Shown: positions 38,415 to 48,132 of the stretch, piece by piece
How the letters are laid out: each line of letters starts with the position of its first letter
How positions within the stretch are numbered: position 1 is the first letter of the stretch
NCBI GenBank assembly: GCA_903847405.1
Contig: CAINDP010000034.1
Span: 1 to 64,000, forward strand
Direction of reading: 5' to 3'
From: an uncultured Myxococcales bacterium
Lineage (GTDB): Bacteria > Myxococcota_A > UBA9042 > DTJE01
DNA length: 64,000 nucleotides
Translations under genes and position numbers: made by a program
The notes under the pieces: model-generated
The model's input: only the letters and a program-made list of their open reading frames with translations
Database searches by the model: none
Told to the model about the DNA's origin: nothing

Positions 38415-38840
38415 ATGGACTCTCCGCACCACTGGCTGATGAAGACCGAGCCGGGAACCTTCGCCTGGAGCGACCTGGTCGAACGGGGGACCGATCCCTG
38501 GGACGGCGTCCGCAACGCCCAGGCCCGGAATCACCTGCGATCCATGACCGTCGGCGACCTGGCGCTGATCTACCACTCGGGCGACGAGCGCCGGATCGTC
38601 GGCGTGGCCCGCGTCGCGTCCCTGCCCTACCCCGATTCCACCAGCGACGATCCCCGGTGGGTCATGGTGGACGTCGAGCCGCTGCAGGCGCTGCCGCGCT
38701 CCGTCACCCTGGCCGACGTCAAGGCCGACCCGGTCCTGTCCACCCTGGCCATCGTGCGCCAGCCCCGCCTGTCCGTGGCGCCGGTCACCCTGGAGCAGTT
38801 CGAGCGAATCCTGAAGATGGGCGGGATCGACGAGGGGTGA
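38415..38840 (+). CDS. EVE domain-containing protein
   Basis: HHWLMKTEPGTFAWSDL...WDGVRNAQARNHLRSMTVGDLALIYHSGDERRIVGVARV. Confidence 0.95.
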   Translation: MDSPHHWLMKTEPGTFAWSDLVERGTDPWDGVRNAQARNHLRSMTVGDLALIYHSGDERRIVGVARVASLPYPDSTSDDPRWVMVDVEPLQALPRSVTLADVKADPVLSTLAIVRQPRLSVAPVTLEQFERILKMGGIDEG

Positions 38841-38864
38841 GGGGAGCGGGGCGGGGGCAGGATT

Positions 38865-38912
38865 CGTCCACGTCGACGTCCACGTCCACGTGCACGTCGA
38901 AGTCCACGAACG
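38865..38912. repeat. Hexamer-type (GTCCAC/GTCGAC)n intergenic repeat
   Basis: TTCGTCCACGTCGACGTCCACGTCCACGTGCACGTCGAAGTCCACGA; near-copy at 49043-49094; lies between convergent genes. Confidence 0.8.
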
Positions 38913-38914
38913 AT

Positions 38915-39784
38915 TCAGGGCCCGCGGACGCACTTGATGGCGGCGCTCTGCATGCCGGACATCGAGGGCGGCACGTTGATGCCGGCGTCGAAGAACGTGA
39001 CGTACCACGCCCGCTTGTCGCCGGTGGACGAGGCCTTGACCTGCGTGGCCGACCAGTACAGGTTGCAGTACCACTCGAACGTGTTGTCCATGTAGCACTT
39101 GCGGGTCGGGTCGCCGATCTTTTCCACCGGGCCCAGGTTCATGCCGCAGCCGTCGCAGGCCGACGTGCGGGCGGTTTCGAGGATGGTCGTGGCGACGATC
39201 GGGCAGGCGCCGCCGTCGCCCGTGTTCGCGTCGCAACCGATGATCAGTTCGCGCAGTTCCACGATGGTCGGCAGGTGCCAGTCCGTGAACCCGCCGTACC
39301 GCTGCTTGTTCAGGTCGGTACAGTACGTCCGGGCGTCGTCCAGCAGCGACGAGAACCCCATGCCCTTCATCCAGGTCCGCTGGGTGTTCGTGTCCAGCAT
39401 CGTGCCGTCGCAGTTGTCCTGGAGGCCCCACGGGCTTTTCGGGTACTCGCAGGGCGGGCCCGGGTCCGTGGGACCCTCGTCGGCCGGGCCCGGGTCCACG
39501 GCCACGGGGTTGTCAACCACGCCCGGATCCACGGCCGGCGAATCCTTGCCCGGGTCCGTCGGAGTGCCCGGATCCCCCGCGTCGGCCGGGGGCGTGCCCG
39601 GGTCCTCGCCGTCGGGCGTCGCGATCACGTCGTCCGGCTGCGGGCGGTCGCCGTAGAAGATGTCGATGGGGCCGCCCGGGTCCAGCGTGACCAGGCCCTC
39701 GTCGGTTCCCCCCGAAGAGGAACTGCAGGCCACGAAGGCGGCCATGGCCAGGCCGCCCAGGATGCCGAGGATCGTCAACCGCAT
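38915..39784 (-). CDS. DUF1566-type lipoprotein
   Basis: Lipobox MAAFVACSSSS; DPG-rich linker; GFTDWHLPTIVELRELI and WSATQ...KCVRGP. Confidence 0.8.
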   Translation of the reverse strand: MRLTILGILGGLAMAAFVACSSSSGGTDEGLVTLDPGGPIDIFYGDRPQPDDVIATPDGEDPGTPPADAGDPGTPTDPGKDSPAVDPGVVDNPVAVDPGPADEGPTDPGPPCEYPKSPWGLQDNCDGTMLDTNTQRTWMKGMGFSSLLDDARTYCTDLNKQRYGGFTDWHLPTIVELRELIIGCDANTGDGGACPIVATTILETARTSACDGCGMNLGPVEKIGDPTRKCYMDNTFEWYCNLYWSATQVKASSTGDKRAWYVTFFDAGINVPPSMSGMQSAAIKCVRGP

Positions 39785-39869
39785 CGTGCACTCCTCCAAA
39801 CGGGCGAAGGATACGGTGTCCGTGCCGAAAAATCGACAGGCTCGAGCGGCCGATCCCACGTGGGCAGCG

Positions 39870-41534
39870 TCAGGCGCGAATCCGGAACTCCTTCCACGCC
39901 TGGTGGTTCAGTTCGTCGCGGAAGCGCGGATCCGACACCGAAATGAGGTTCCGGACGAACCGGTGCTGGTCGACGCCGGACATCTGCGCCACGCCGTGCT
40001 CGGTCACCAGGAAGAACCGCGCGCCCTCGCGGCCGCCCATGACGTCCGGGCCGATGTAGGAAATCGGCGTGCCCATGGGCTGGAACGGGAAGATCGAACT
40101 GCGCAGCTTGCCTTCGGGCGTCGTGTGCGTGGACTTCATGCAGAAGTACCCGATGCCGCCCCGGGACAGGCCGCGATTGATGGTCGCGCCGCCGCCCACG
40201 CCGCTGAAGTGGTTCCGGTCCCGGCCGCCCGCGTTGATGTGCCCCTGGAAGTCGATGGACAGGCAGTTGTTGATGCCCATGCCATAGTGGAAGGCCTCGG
40301 GAATGACCACGCGGGACGCCGGCGCGATGATGAGGTTCGGGTTGTTGTCCAGCTTCTTGTAGAAGTCGCTGCCCTCGGTGCAAATCGTGAACGTCGCCAC
40401 CAGCTTGCCGTCCAGCACCGTGCGACGGCCGTCCTTTTCGATGAAGTGGGTGCCGCTGATCTTGCCCGCCTCGAACAGGTCCAGCGTGAAGGGCTCCAGC
40501 ATTTCGGTGTAGCAGCGGCCGGTCCACGACGACGACTTGAGGTCCTTGATGACCAGGACGCCGGTGCCGCCGAAGCCCACCTGGATGGCCCGCCCCTGCG
40601 TGTACCGCAGGTTCTGCTCGATGTGGTTCACCGCGTTCTGGGCGATGGTCACCTCGGAATGCGCCGGGTTGTCCAGGGCGTTGGCGGGCAGGGCCGGCAG
40701 GCGGCCGTCGTTGTCCTCGACCACGAACAGTTTCCCGGCCCGCGCCAGACCCTCGAACCGGCTGGCGTGGATCGTGTTGGCCGCGTACTCGTCGCCATAG
40801 CCGCGCGTGAAGGGGTACTTCGGGTTCATGTACAGCAGGATGTTGATGGTCTTCAGGCGCAGGGCCTTTTCCAGGATCTCGCCGTTCGCGCCGTTCGCCA
40901 GGCCGTGCGACAGTTCGCCCTTTTCGTTCGGGGGCGTCATCGTCATCACGAAGGTGTCGACCTGCGGATTGTCGTCCGGGTCGTACCCCATGCTGTCCAC
41001 GGCGTCGGGGAAGTGGATGGACTGCATGCGGGTGATGCCCATGCGCGTGGTGTTGCGGCCGACGTAGTCGGGATACAGCGCGCGGGTCAGGAAGTTCGAC
41101 GGGATCACGGCGTTCGTCGCCGGCCCGATGAAGGCCGACGTGAACGTGATGCGGCGGCGGTGCAGTTCCTCGTAGTGCCCGATCAGGCGCTTCAGGCCTT
41201 CCAGCTTCTTGGTGACGGCGTTGACCTTCCGGGCGAACCGGCCCAGGGAGGAATCCGATGCGGAACTGGCTGCCAGGTCCGCCAGGGCGCCCTTGCTCTT
41301 CAGCGCCGAGCCCAGGCACAGTTCGTAGGGCGCCATGAACAGGGCCTGCCGGATGTCCAGCCCCGTGATGTCCTCGCGTTCGATGTGGCCCCACAGCGAG
41401 TCGTAGAACGTCGTGGGTTCGGACGTGGCGAAGCCGGAGGCCACGGTCATGCCCGAACGCACCGCGCGGCGCAGCGCCTCGTCGTTCGGCAGGACGCAGT
41501 CGGCGAAGAACGCGGGAACATTCGTATACGGCAT
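39870..41534 (-). CDS. Acetyl-CoA hydrolase/transferase family protein
   Basis: 554 aa; GFGGTGVLVIKDLK and NHFSGVGGGATINRG regions typical of family I CoA transferases/acetyl-CoA hydrolases. Confidence 0.85.
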   Translation of the reverse strand: MPYTNVPAFFADCVLPNDEALRRAVRSGMTVASGFATSEPTTFYDSLWGHIEREDITGLDIRQALFMAPYELCLGSALKSKGALADLAASSASDSSLGRFARKVNAVTKKLEGLKRLIGHYEELHRRRITFTSAFIGPATNAVIPSNFLTRALYPDYVGRNTTRMGITRMQSIHFPDAVDSMGYDPDDNPQVDTFVMTMTPPNEKGELSHGLANGANGEILEKALRLKTINILLYMNPKYPFTRGYGDEYAANTIHASRFEGLARAGKLFVVEDNDGRLPALPANALDNPAHSEVTIAQNAVNHIEQNLRYTQGRAIQVGFGGTGVLVIKDLKSSSWTGRCYTEMLEPFTLDLFEAGKISGTHFIEKDGRRTVLDGKLVATFTICTEGSDFYKKLDNNPNLIIAPASRVVIPEAFHYGMGINNCLSIDFQGHINAGGRDRNHFSGVGGGATINRGLSRGGIGYFCMKSTHTTPEGKLRSSIFPFQPMGTPISYIGPDVMGGREGARFFLVTEHGVAQMSGVDQHRFVRNLISVSDPRFRDELNHQAWKEFRIRA

Positions 41535-41699
41535 CGTAACCCCCCAAGACTGAAAGTGCGTCGTACCTCCGGGGCGCAGGCGAATCCTACGAACCCTACA
41601 CGGGTCCGATAACTACCATTTACCGCAGGGACCCGGCAAGACGGGCTTTTGAGGGATGTTTTGCGTCCGATTTACCGTCCGGCATTCCCGCGTCCGCGG

Positions 41700-42590
41700 T
41701 CAGGGGACGGGACCGCACCCGCACAGGCCCAGGGGCCCCAACTGGCACTGGCCCCGGACGTCGTTCAGCAGCAGGCACTTTTCGGCCGTGCACTGGGGGT
41801 TCAGATCCTCGCCGCACGGGTCGTCGCGGGAATCGACGCACGTACAACTCGTGCCGTCCGGGCGGCAGCGGCCGGGACGATCGAACCCCAGGTCGCAGAG
41901 GTTGCCCCAGCACTGGGGATTCAGCGCGCTGCCGCAAGGGTCCTTGGCCGTCTTGCATCCGCACGTCAGGTCCAGCCCGGCCCCCTGGCACATGCCCAGG
42001 ACCCCGCCTTTCAGCCAGCACTGGAAGGGCGTGCACGCCGTCACCGGCTTGACCAGACCGCAGACGTCGACCCGGGCGCACCCACATTTTTCGGTGCCGG
42101 TCGGCCGCGTGCACAGGCCGTAGTTCCCGTCCCCGAGGTCGCACAGGCGACGAAGGCATTGGGGATTGAGGACGGTCGAACAGGGACCGGGCGCCCCCTG
42201 GCAGACACACTTGGCAAGGCCGGTGACGTCCAGGGCGCACGCGTCGTTCGTGGTGGTCGGGTCGCCATCATCGCAGGCGGCCGCGGTGCAGTTGGGGTTC
42301 AGCGCCGCCCCGCAGGGTTCCGTCGGCGGAACGTCGTCCCCGGGCGCATCGACGGCCGGAACGTCCACGGTCGGAACGTCGTCCGCGGGGGTATCGAGGG
42401 TCGGGGTGTCGATGCCCGACAGGTCCGGCGCCACACCGTCCGCGCCGGGATCCACCGCCAGGGGCACGTCCGCCGGAACGTCCTGCAGGCCCTGGAAGTC
42501 CACGGCCGCGACGGTGACCTTGCACCCGGCGACGGCCCACAGAACCAGCATCGCCCCGAGGGCGGTCGTTCGGAGTCCCCGGCGAACCAT
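41700..42590 (-). CDS. Cys-rich lipoprotein
   Basis: Lipobox LWAVAGC; D/P/V-rich linker; repeated CGxALNPxC units. Confidence 0.8.
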   Translation of the reverse strand: MVRRGLRTTALGAMLVLWAVAGCKVTVAAVDFQGLQDVPADVPLAVDPGADGVAPDLSGIDTPTLDTPADDVPTVDVPAVDAPGDDVPPTEPCGAALNPNCTAAACDDGDPTTTNDACALDVTGLAKCVCQGAPGPCSTVLNPQCLRRLCDLGDGNYGLCTRPTGTEKCGCARVDVCGLVKPVTACTPFQCWLKGGVLGMCQGAGLDLTCGCKTAKDPCGSALNPQCWGNLCDLGFDRPGRCRPDGTSCTCVDSRDDPCGEDLNPQCTAEKCLLLNDVRGQCQLGPLGLCGCGPVP

Positions 42591-42663
42591 GTGGATCCTC
42601 CCTGCGTCTTGTCGGAAGCAATCATACTACTGCTACAGGGGAACGGGGAACCCGGCAGCGCCG

Positions 42664-43908
42664 TTAGCGGATCATGCCCTGCAGGCGACCGTAGGGCGGA
42701 AGGGGACCGACGAGGGGGCGGGCGTACTCCAGGAAGGCCTCGGTCACGTTGTTGCCGTCCGGGACCAGGAACGAATCGGGCATCGCGCGGGTCTCGCGGG
42801 CCACGTTCGCCAGTTCGGTGTGCTCGTACCGGACGCGGTACTCGCCGGGCTCGCGGATCATCACGACCGAGCCGTCGTGGTGCTCGCCGGTGGCCAGCGC
42901 AACCGCCTGGCGACCGCACTCGCGGGCCTCCGAGGCGTCCACCTCGGACACGACGCCCGGGAACGAGCGCTGCAGGTACCCCAGAGTGTCGGCACGCACG
43001 CGCAGGCCCAGGCCCAGGCGCTTTTCGGTGCTGAGGCCGTCCTTGACGTGCTGGGCCAGCCAGTCGCCCAGGGCGCCGCTGCCCGACAACTGGATGTTCG
43101 CGTGGGTGTCCTTTTCGACGGACCGCGCGGACTTTTCGGCCATGATTTCGGCCATCGTGCGCTTCAGCGGGTCGGTGCCGTCGATGATGCCTTCCGACAC
43201 GGCCACCACGCAGCGGCCCAGGCGGCGGTACACGTCCTCGACGTCGGACAGGAAGCGATCCAGGAAGAACGGCCGCTCGGGCACATACACCAGGTGCGGG
43301 CCGTCGTCGGGCCACTTGCGGGCCAGGGCCGAGGCCGCCGTCAGGAAGCCCGCGTTGCGGCCCATGACGATGTCGATCTTGATGCCCGGGAGCGCCCGGT
43401 TGTCCAGGTTGTCCCCCAGGAAGGCGCTGGCCACGAACCGGGCGGCGCTGCCGTACCCGGGGCAGTGGTCGGTGACCCGGAGGTCGTTGTCCACGGTCTT
43501 CGGCACGTGGAAGCAGCGCAGGTCGTAGTTCGCCGCGTGCGCCGCCTGGCTGACGATGTTGACGGTTTCCGCCGAGTCGTTGCCGCCGATGTAGAAGTAG
43601 TAGCGGACGTCGTGCTTCCGCATCACCTCGAACATCTTGTAGCAGTCTTCGGCCTTCGGCTTCTGGCGCACGGAACCCAGGGCCGAGGACGGCGTGCGGG
43701 CGACCTCCTCCAGGACGTCCCGCGACTCCGCGAAGAGGTCCACGAAGTCCTCCCGCAGGATGCCCTTGACGCCGTGCCGCGCACCCAGCAACTGCTGGAT
43801 CACGCCGGACGAACGGGCGGCTTCGATGACGCCCACCAGGCTCTGGTTGATGACCGCCGTGGGGCCACCGGACTGCCCGACGACCGCGTTTCCCCGAATG
43901 CCCGCCAT
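42664..43908 (-). CDS. 6-phosphofructokinase, PPi-type
   Basis: VGQSGGPTAVINQSLVGVIEAA, YIGGNDSAETV, KIDIVMGRNAGFLTAASALA; start MAGIRGN. Confidence 0.9.
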   Translation of the reverse strand: MAGIRGNAVVGQSGGPTAVINQSLVGVIEAARSSGVIQQLLGARHGVKGILREDFVDLFAESRDVLEEVARTPSSALGSVRQKPKAEDCYKMFEVMRKHDVRYYFYIGGNDSAETVNIVSQAAHAANYDLRCFHVPKTVDNDLRVTDHCPGYGSAARFVASAFLGDNLDNRALPGIKIDIVMGRNAGFLTAASALARKWPDDGPHLVYVPERPFFLDRFLSDVEDVYRRLGRCVVAVSEGIIDGTDPLKRTMAEIMAEKSARSVEKDTHANIQLSGSGALGDWLAQHVKDGLSTEKRLGLGLRVRADTLGYLQRSFPGVVSEVDASEARECGRQAVALATGEHHDGSVVMIREPGEYRVRYEHTELANVARETRAMPDSFLVPDGNNVTEAFLEYARPLVGPLPPYGRLQGMIR

Positions 43909-44087
43909 GATCGTTTCCCCCTCTGGATGGGCCGCCGTCCGTCCCTCGCGATGCACCGAAGGATGCCCTGCTTTTAAGGGAGGACGGCGCGTACGTCAAG
44001 ACGCGATGGGACAAGGGGAAGGCGGGCTGGAGGGGGGATGCGTCTTTCGGGGGGAGGTATGATGTCGGGGCGTCCCTGGAGGCATCG

Positions 44088-44999
44088 ATGGCTCTCGTCG
44101 ACACCCACGTCCACCTGGCCGACATGCCGCTGGCCGGCGACCTGCCGGGCGTGCTGGCGAGGGCGCGGGCGGCGGGGGTGGACGCCTTCGTGGTCCCGTC
44201 GGGGGACGAAGCGACGTCCCGGGCGGCCCGGGACCTGGCGCGACGGCACCCCGGCGAGGTGTTCGCTGCGGCGGGCCTGCATCCTTCGTTCCTCCCGAGC
44301 GCGCAGGCGCAGGCGATGGGTTTCCTCAGGAAACTCTCGCCGGAGCCGAAGCCGACTCGGGACGATCCAGTGGACCCGGGGACCGATGGCGCCCCCGCGC
44401 TGGCCTGGCTGGAAACGATGCTGGCCGAGGGAGGGTTCGTCGCCGTGGGCGAAACCGGCCTGGACGACGTGATTCCCCGGGCCGATCTGGACGCCCAGGA
44501 ACGGGTCTTCCGGGCCCAGGCCGGCATGGCCCGGGAGGCGGGGCTTCCCCTGATCGTCCACGTCCGGGGGGCCTTCGAACGACTGGTGCGCGTGCTGGAG
44601 TCCATCGGCCCCGGCGGGCCCGGGGGCGTCCTGCACGCCTTCGGCGGGTCGGCGGAAATCGCGGCGCGCCTGCGACGCCTGGGCTTCCTGCGCGGGGTGG
44701 CGGGCGGCGTGACCCGCCCGGAAGCCGTGAAGCTCCGCGCCGCGGTGGCCCGGACGCCGCTGGACGCCCTGGTGCTGGAAACGGATGCCCCGTACATCGG
44801 GACCTTTCGGCGGCCAAAGGGGACCGTCGAACCGGCCGACGTGGCCGACATCCGGGATGCGGTGGCGATGCTGCATGGAGTGGCGCCCGGGGAGGTCGAG
44901 GCCAGGACCTCGGCGGCCGCGCGGTCGCTGTTCCGGCTCAGTCCCGCGACGTCGAACTCGGGAGGCTCCGACCCAGGGCCACGGCCGAACAGGCAATGA
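44088..44999 (+). CDS. tatD: TatD family hydrolase
   Basis: MALVDTHVHLADMPL, VAVGETGLDD, LVLETDAPYI; GGAGG upstream. Confidence 0.9.
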   Translation: MALVDTHVHLADMPLAGDLPGVLARARAAGVDAFVVPSGDEATSRAARDLARRHPGEVFAAAGLHPSFLPSAQAQAMGFLRKLSPEPKPTRDDPVDPGTDGAPALAWLETMLAEGGFVAVGETGLDDVIPRADLDAQERVFRAQAGMAREAGLPLIVHVRGAFERLVRVLESIGPGGPGGVLHAFGGSAEIAARLRRLGFLRGVAGGVTRPEAVKLRAAVARTPLDALVLETDAPYIGTFRRPKGTVEPADVADIRDAVAMLHGVAPGEVEARTSAAARSLFRLSPATSNSGGSDPGPRPNRQ

Positions 45000-45621
45000 A
45001 CCCCACGATCGTGACCAGGACCATCCACTCGGTGACGGCCAGTCCCCAGACGTCCGTCCGCGGCACGCCCGACAAGGGATCCAGCATCCGGAAATCCGGC
45101 GCCCCGGTCAGGTAGGGCCACGCCAGGAACGCAGCGAAGGCGAGGGCCGTGGCCGCCGCCGGCACCAGCAGCCAGCGCGGCAGTTTCCGGCCCCGGTCGC
45201 GCAGGATGGCCACCGCAAACAGGATCACCGTCACCAGGCCGCCGTCGAAGAAGGTGAAGGCGGCCGTCAGGTGCGGCGGAAGGTCGTTCATCGGATACAG
45301 CCCCACCGCGGACGTGCCCAGCCCCGACACCACCCCGGCGATGCCGGCGGCCCACCCCAGGCGGGTGCCCACATGGCGCCCCAGGAACAGCAGGAAGGCC
45401 GCCATCAGGAGGCCCGAGACCACCAGGCTGCCGTTGAACAGCCAGGCCAGGGACGACACGCCGACCTCGCCCAGTTCCGAAATGAAATGGTTGAGGGGCG
45501 AGTAGGCTTCGCCGGCCTTGCCCGTGTAGGCCAGCGCGGGCAGCAGGACGCCCGGCACCAGGAGCAGGGGCCCCAGCAGTCCGCCCAGCCGCGCCATTCG
45601 CCCCGGGCCGCTTCGCGTCAT
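44938..45621 (-). CDS. DUF998-like membrane protein
   Basis: About six TMs; YSPLNHFISELGE motif; overlaps TatD 3' end antisense. Confidence 0.75.
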   Translation of the reverse strand: MTRSGPGRMARLGGLLGPLLLVPGVLLPALAYTGKAGEAYSPLNHFISELGEVGVSSLAWLFNGSLVVSGLLMAAFLLFLGRHVGTRLGWAAGIAGVVSGLGTSAVGLYPMNDLPPHLTAAFTFFDGGLVTVILFAVAILRDRGRKLPRWLLVPAAATALAFAAFLAWPYLTGAPDFRMLDPLSGVPRTDVWGLAVTEWMVLVTIVGFIACSAVALGRSLPSSTSRD

Positions 45622-47786
45622 TCCACCGCTCCCAGCTTCACGAAATCCACGAAGAACGGGACCGCCGTGTTGCCGCCCGTGGCGCCGTGCATGGGCAACC
45701 GGTCGTCGTACCCCACCAGGATCGTCACGACTCGGCGGCCATCGGACCCGGCGAACCACGCCTCCCGCGACCGGTTCGACGTGCCCGTCTTGCCCCACGC
45801 CGGGACGGGGAGGTTCGCCGCCGCCTTCGCCGTGCCGCTGACCACGGCCTCCCGCAAGGCGCCCCGGACCCACTTCGCGATCCACTGTGGGAGGATCCGG
45901 GAGGGTCGGGAGCGGTGGGCCAGCAGCGACTTTCCGTCGGCGTCCACCACGTCGGACACCAGGTACGGCGTGTCGTGCAGGCCGTTGGCCGCGAACACGG
46001 ACATCGCGTTGGCCAGGGCCAGGGGGCTGACTTCCGCGCTGCCCAGGGCCAGGGACAGGTCGGACGGGATCCCGCCGTCCACGCCCACCGCCGTCAGCAG
46101 GTCCGCCACCAGGGCCACGCCCACCTGCGACAGGACCTTCACCGCGACGACATTCACCGACTTCGCCAGGGCCTCGGCCAGCCCGTACTCGCGGCCGTCG
46201 TAGCCCCCTTCGTAGTTCCGGGGTGTCCAACTGCGTCCCCGCCCGCCGCGGAACGACACCGCCGTGTTGGCCACGGCAGTGTTCGCGGACAGCCCGGAGT
46301 TCAGCGCCGCGGCATACAGGAAGGGCTTCACGGTGGACCCCATGGGTCGGCGGGACTGGATCGCACGGTTGAACGGACGGGCCTCGAAGGACTCCCCTCC
46401 GACCAGGGCCAGGACCGCCCGGGTCTGGGGATCCAGCACGGCCATCGCGGCCTGGGGCCCGGGTTCGGCGTTGACCCGCGTCTCGCCGGCCGCCGCTCCG
46501 TCGGGCGTCGTGCCCGGGGCTTTCGACACGCGCAGGTCGCCGGCGCCCTTCGCGCAGACGGCGTAGGGATCGGGATGGCCCGCCAGCACCACGCGGGCCA
46601 GCGACGCCGGGTCCAGCAGCGCCCGTTCGCCCGCGGCCTCCACCTCGATGCGTCCCAGGGCGCGATCGCACCGGACCACCCGCGCCTCCACGGCATGCGG
46701 CGCCTCGGGCAGCCCCTCGTCGTCGGACCCGTCGGTCAAAGCGTCCTCGCGGGTGGCCGCCGCCTCGTCGGCCTCCCGGGTCCGCCCGTTCGCCCACAGT
46801 CGCGACAGGCCCAGGGCCACCGCCGCCTCGGCCGCATCCGACGTCGCCAGGTCCAGCGTGGTCCCCACCGTCAGGCCGTCGTGCAACAGCCGCCCGACAC
46901 CGAACAGCCGGGTCACCTCGCGCCGCACCGCGTCCACGAAGTACGGGGCCGCACCCAGCCGCGAATCCTCCCGGGCCCACAGGCGCACCGGGGCTGCGGC
47001 CGCCCGCTCCGCGTCGTCCACCTTGGCGTACCCCAGCTCCACCATGCGCCGCAGCACGTAGCGCCGACGGCCCAGGGCGCCTTCGGGGTTCTTCAGGGGC
47101 GAGTTGGCCTCGGGCGCGGACACCAGCCCGGCCAGCAGCGCGGCTTCGCCCAGGTCCAGATCCACGGCGCGCTTGCCGAACCAGAACCGGGCGGCCTCCT
47201 CGAACCCGTACCGCCCGGCGCCCAGGTACACCTCGGTCAGGTACATCGCGAGGATCTCGTCCTTGGAACGGGACGCCTCCAGGCGGCGCGCCAGCAGCAG
47301 TTCCTTGAACTTCCGCTGCCAGGTCCGCTCGGGCCCCAGCAGGACCTGCTTGACCACCTGCTGCGTCAGCGTGGAGCCGCCCTGGGCAACGCGCCCCTTC
47401 CAGAGGTTGACCATCATCGCCCGGGCGATGCCCCCGTACGACAGGCCTTCGTGCGTCCGGAAGTCGGCGTCCTCGGCGGCCAGGATCGCGTTTTCAACCA
47501 GCGGCGGGATCCGGTCGGGGCTCATCAGGGTGCGGCGCTCGGTGAAGAACTCGGCGATGACCGTGCCGTCGGCCGCCAGCACGCGGCTGACCTTCGGCAC
47601 CGCCCGGGCGTATTCCTCGAAGGTGGGGACGTCCGGCAGGCGGGACTCGACCAGGGCGACGACGACCGTCACCGCCGCCAGGCCCAGGATCGCGCCCGCC
47701 GCGACGACGCCCAGGGCGATCGTGAACGACCGCCACCCACTGCCGCCCCGCGACCGCCTCCGCTTCGGAACCTTTCGACCCGCCAT
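45618..47786 (-). CDS. Class A penicillin-binding protein (PBP1A type)
   Basis: Transglycosylase EDADFRTHEGL...GGSTLTQQVVKQ and transpeptidase RPMGSTVKPFLY, KSVN, KTGTSN. Confidence 0.95.
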   Translation of the reverse strand: MAGRKVPKRRRSRGGSGWRSFTIALGVVAAGAILGLAAVTVVVALVESRLPDVPTFEEYARAVPKVSRVLAADGTVIAEFFTERRTLMSPDRIPPLVENAILAAEDADFRTHEGLSYGGIARAMMVNLWKGRVAQGGSTLTQQVVKQVLLGPERTWQRKFKELLLARRLEASRSKDEILAMYLTEVYLGAGRYGFEEAARFWFGKRAVDLDLGEAALLAGLVSAPEANSPLKNPEGALGRRRYVLRRMVELGYAKVDDAERAAAAPVRLWAREDSRLGAAPYFVDAVRREVTRLFGVGRLLHDGLTVGTTLDLATSDAAEAAVALGLSRLWANGRTREADEAAATREDALTDGSDDEGLPEAPHAVEARVVRCDRALGRIEVEAAGERALLDPASLARVVLAGHPDPYAVCAKGAGDLRVSKAPGTTPDGAAAGETRVNAEPGPQAAMAVLDPQTRAVLALVGGESFEARPFNRAIQSRRPMGSTVKPFLYAAALNSGLSANTAVANTAVSFRGGRGRSWTPRNYEGGYDGREYGLAEALAKSVNVVAVKVLSQVGVALVADLLTAVGVDGGIPSDLSLALGSAEVSPLALANAMSVFAANGLHDTPYLVSDVVDADGKSLLAHRSRPSRILPQWIAKWVRGALREAVVSGTAKAAANLPVPAWGKTGTSNRSREAWFAGSDGRRVVTILVGYDDRLPMHGATGGNTAVPFFVDFVKLGAVE

Positions 47787-47875
47787 CCGGACCTCCCGGC
47801 GGCCGACGATACCACCTGCGACGACCGCACGCCCACGGGACGCTGCGGTGACGCCCCAGGGTCCGAAAATGGGGA

Positions 47876-48041
47876 GAAAATGGGGACAGACACCGATTAT
47901 TCAAGGTCCGGACGTGGTCTGTCAGTACAAGGACTTGCGGAACCCGCGCGGAAGAAGGGGACAGCCTCCTCCTTCCAGGGGCATCAGGGGTTGAGCGTGG
48001 GAACGGGGACTTGCAGAGAATCGGTGTCTGTCCCCATTTCC
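47876..48041. repeat. MITE-like element with 21-bp perfect terminal inverted repeats
   Basis: AAATGGGGACAGACACCGATT (47878-47898) and AATCGGTGTCTGTCCCCATTT (48019-48039), 120 bp between. Confidence 0.85.
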
Positions 48042-48132
48042 CCCGGCGTGGCCGCCCCAGTCCGCCCCCCCGTCCGTTGACCCTCACCCGGGTTCCGGCT
48101 AGCATTCGCCCGTCTTTCCACCGGAGGTCCCC

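Noticed and set aside
42299-45355. 1018-aa minus-strand ORF
   Set aside because: Spans antisense of TatD and an alternative frame of the PFK gene; no domain continuity.
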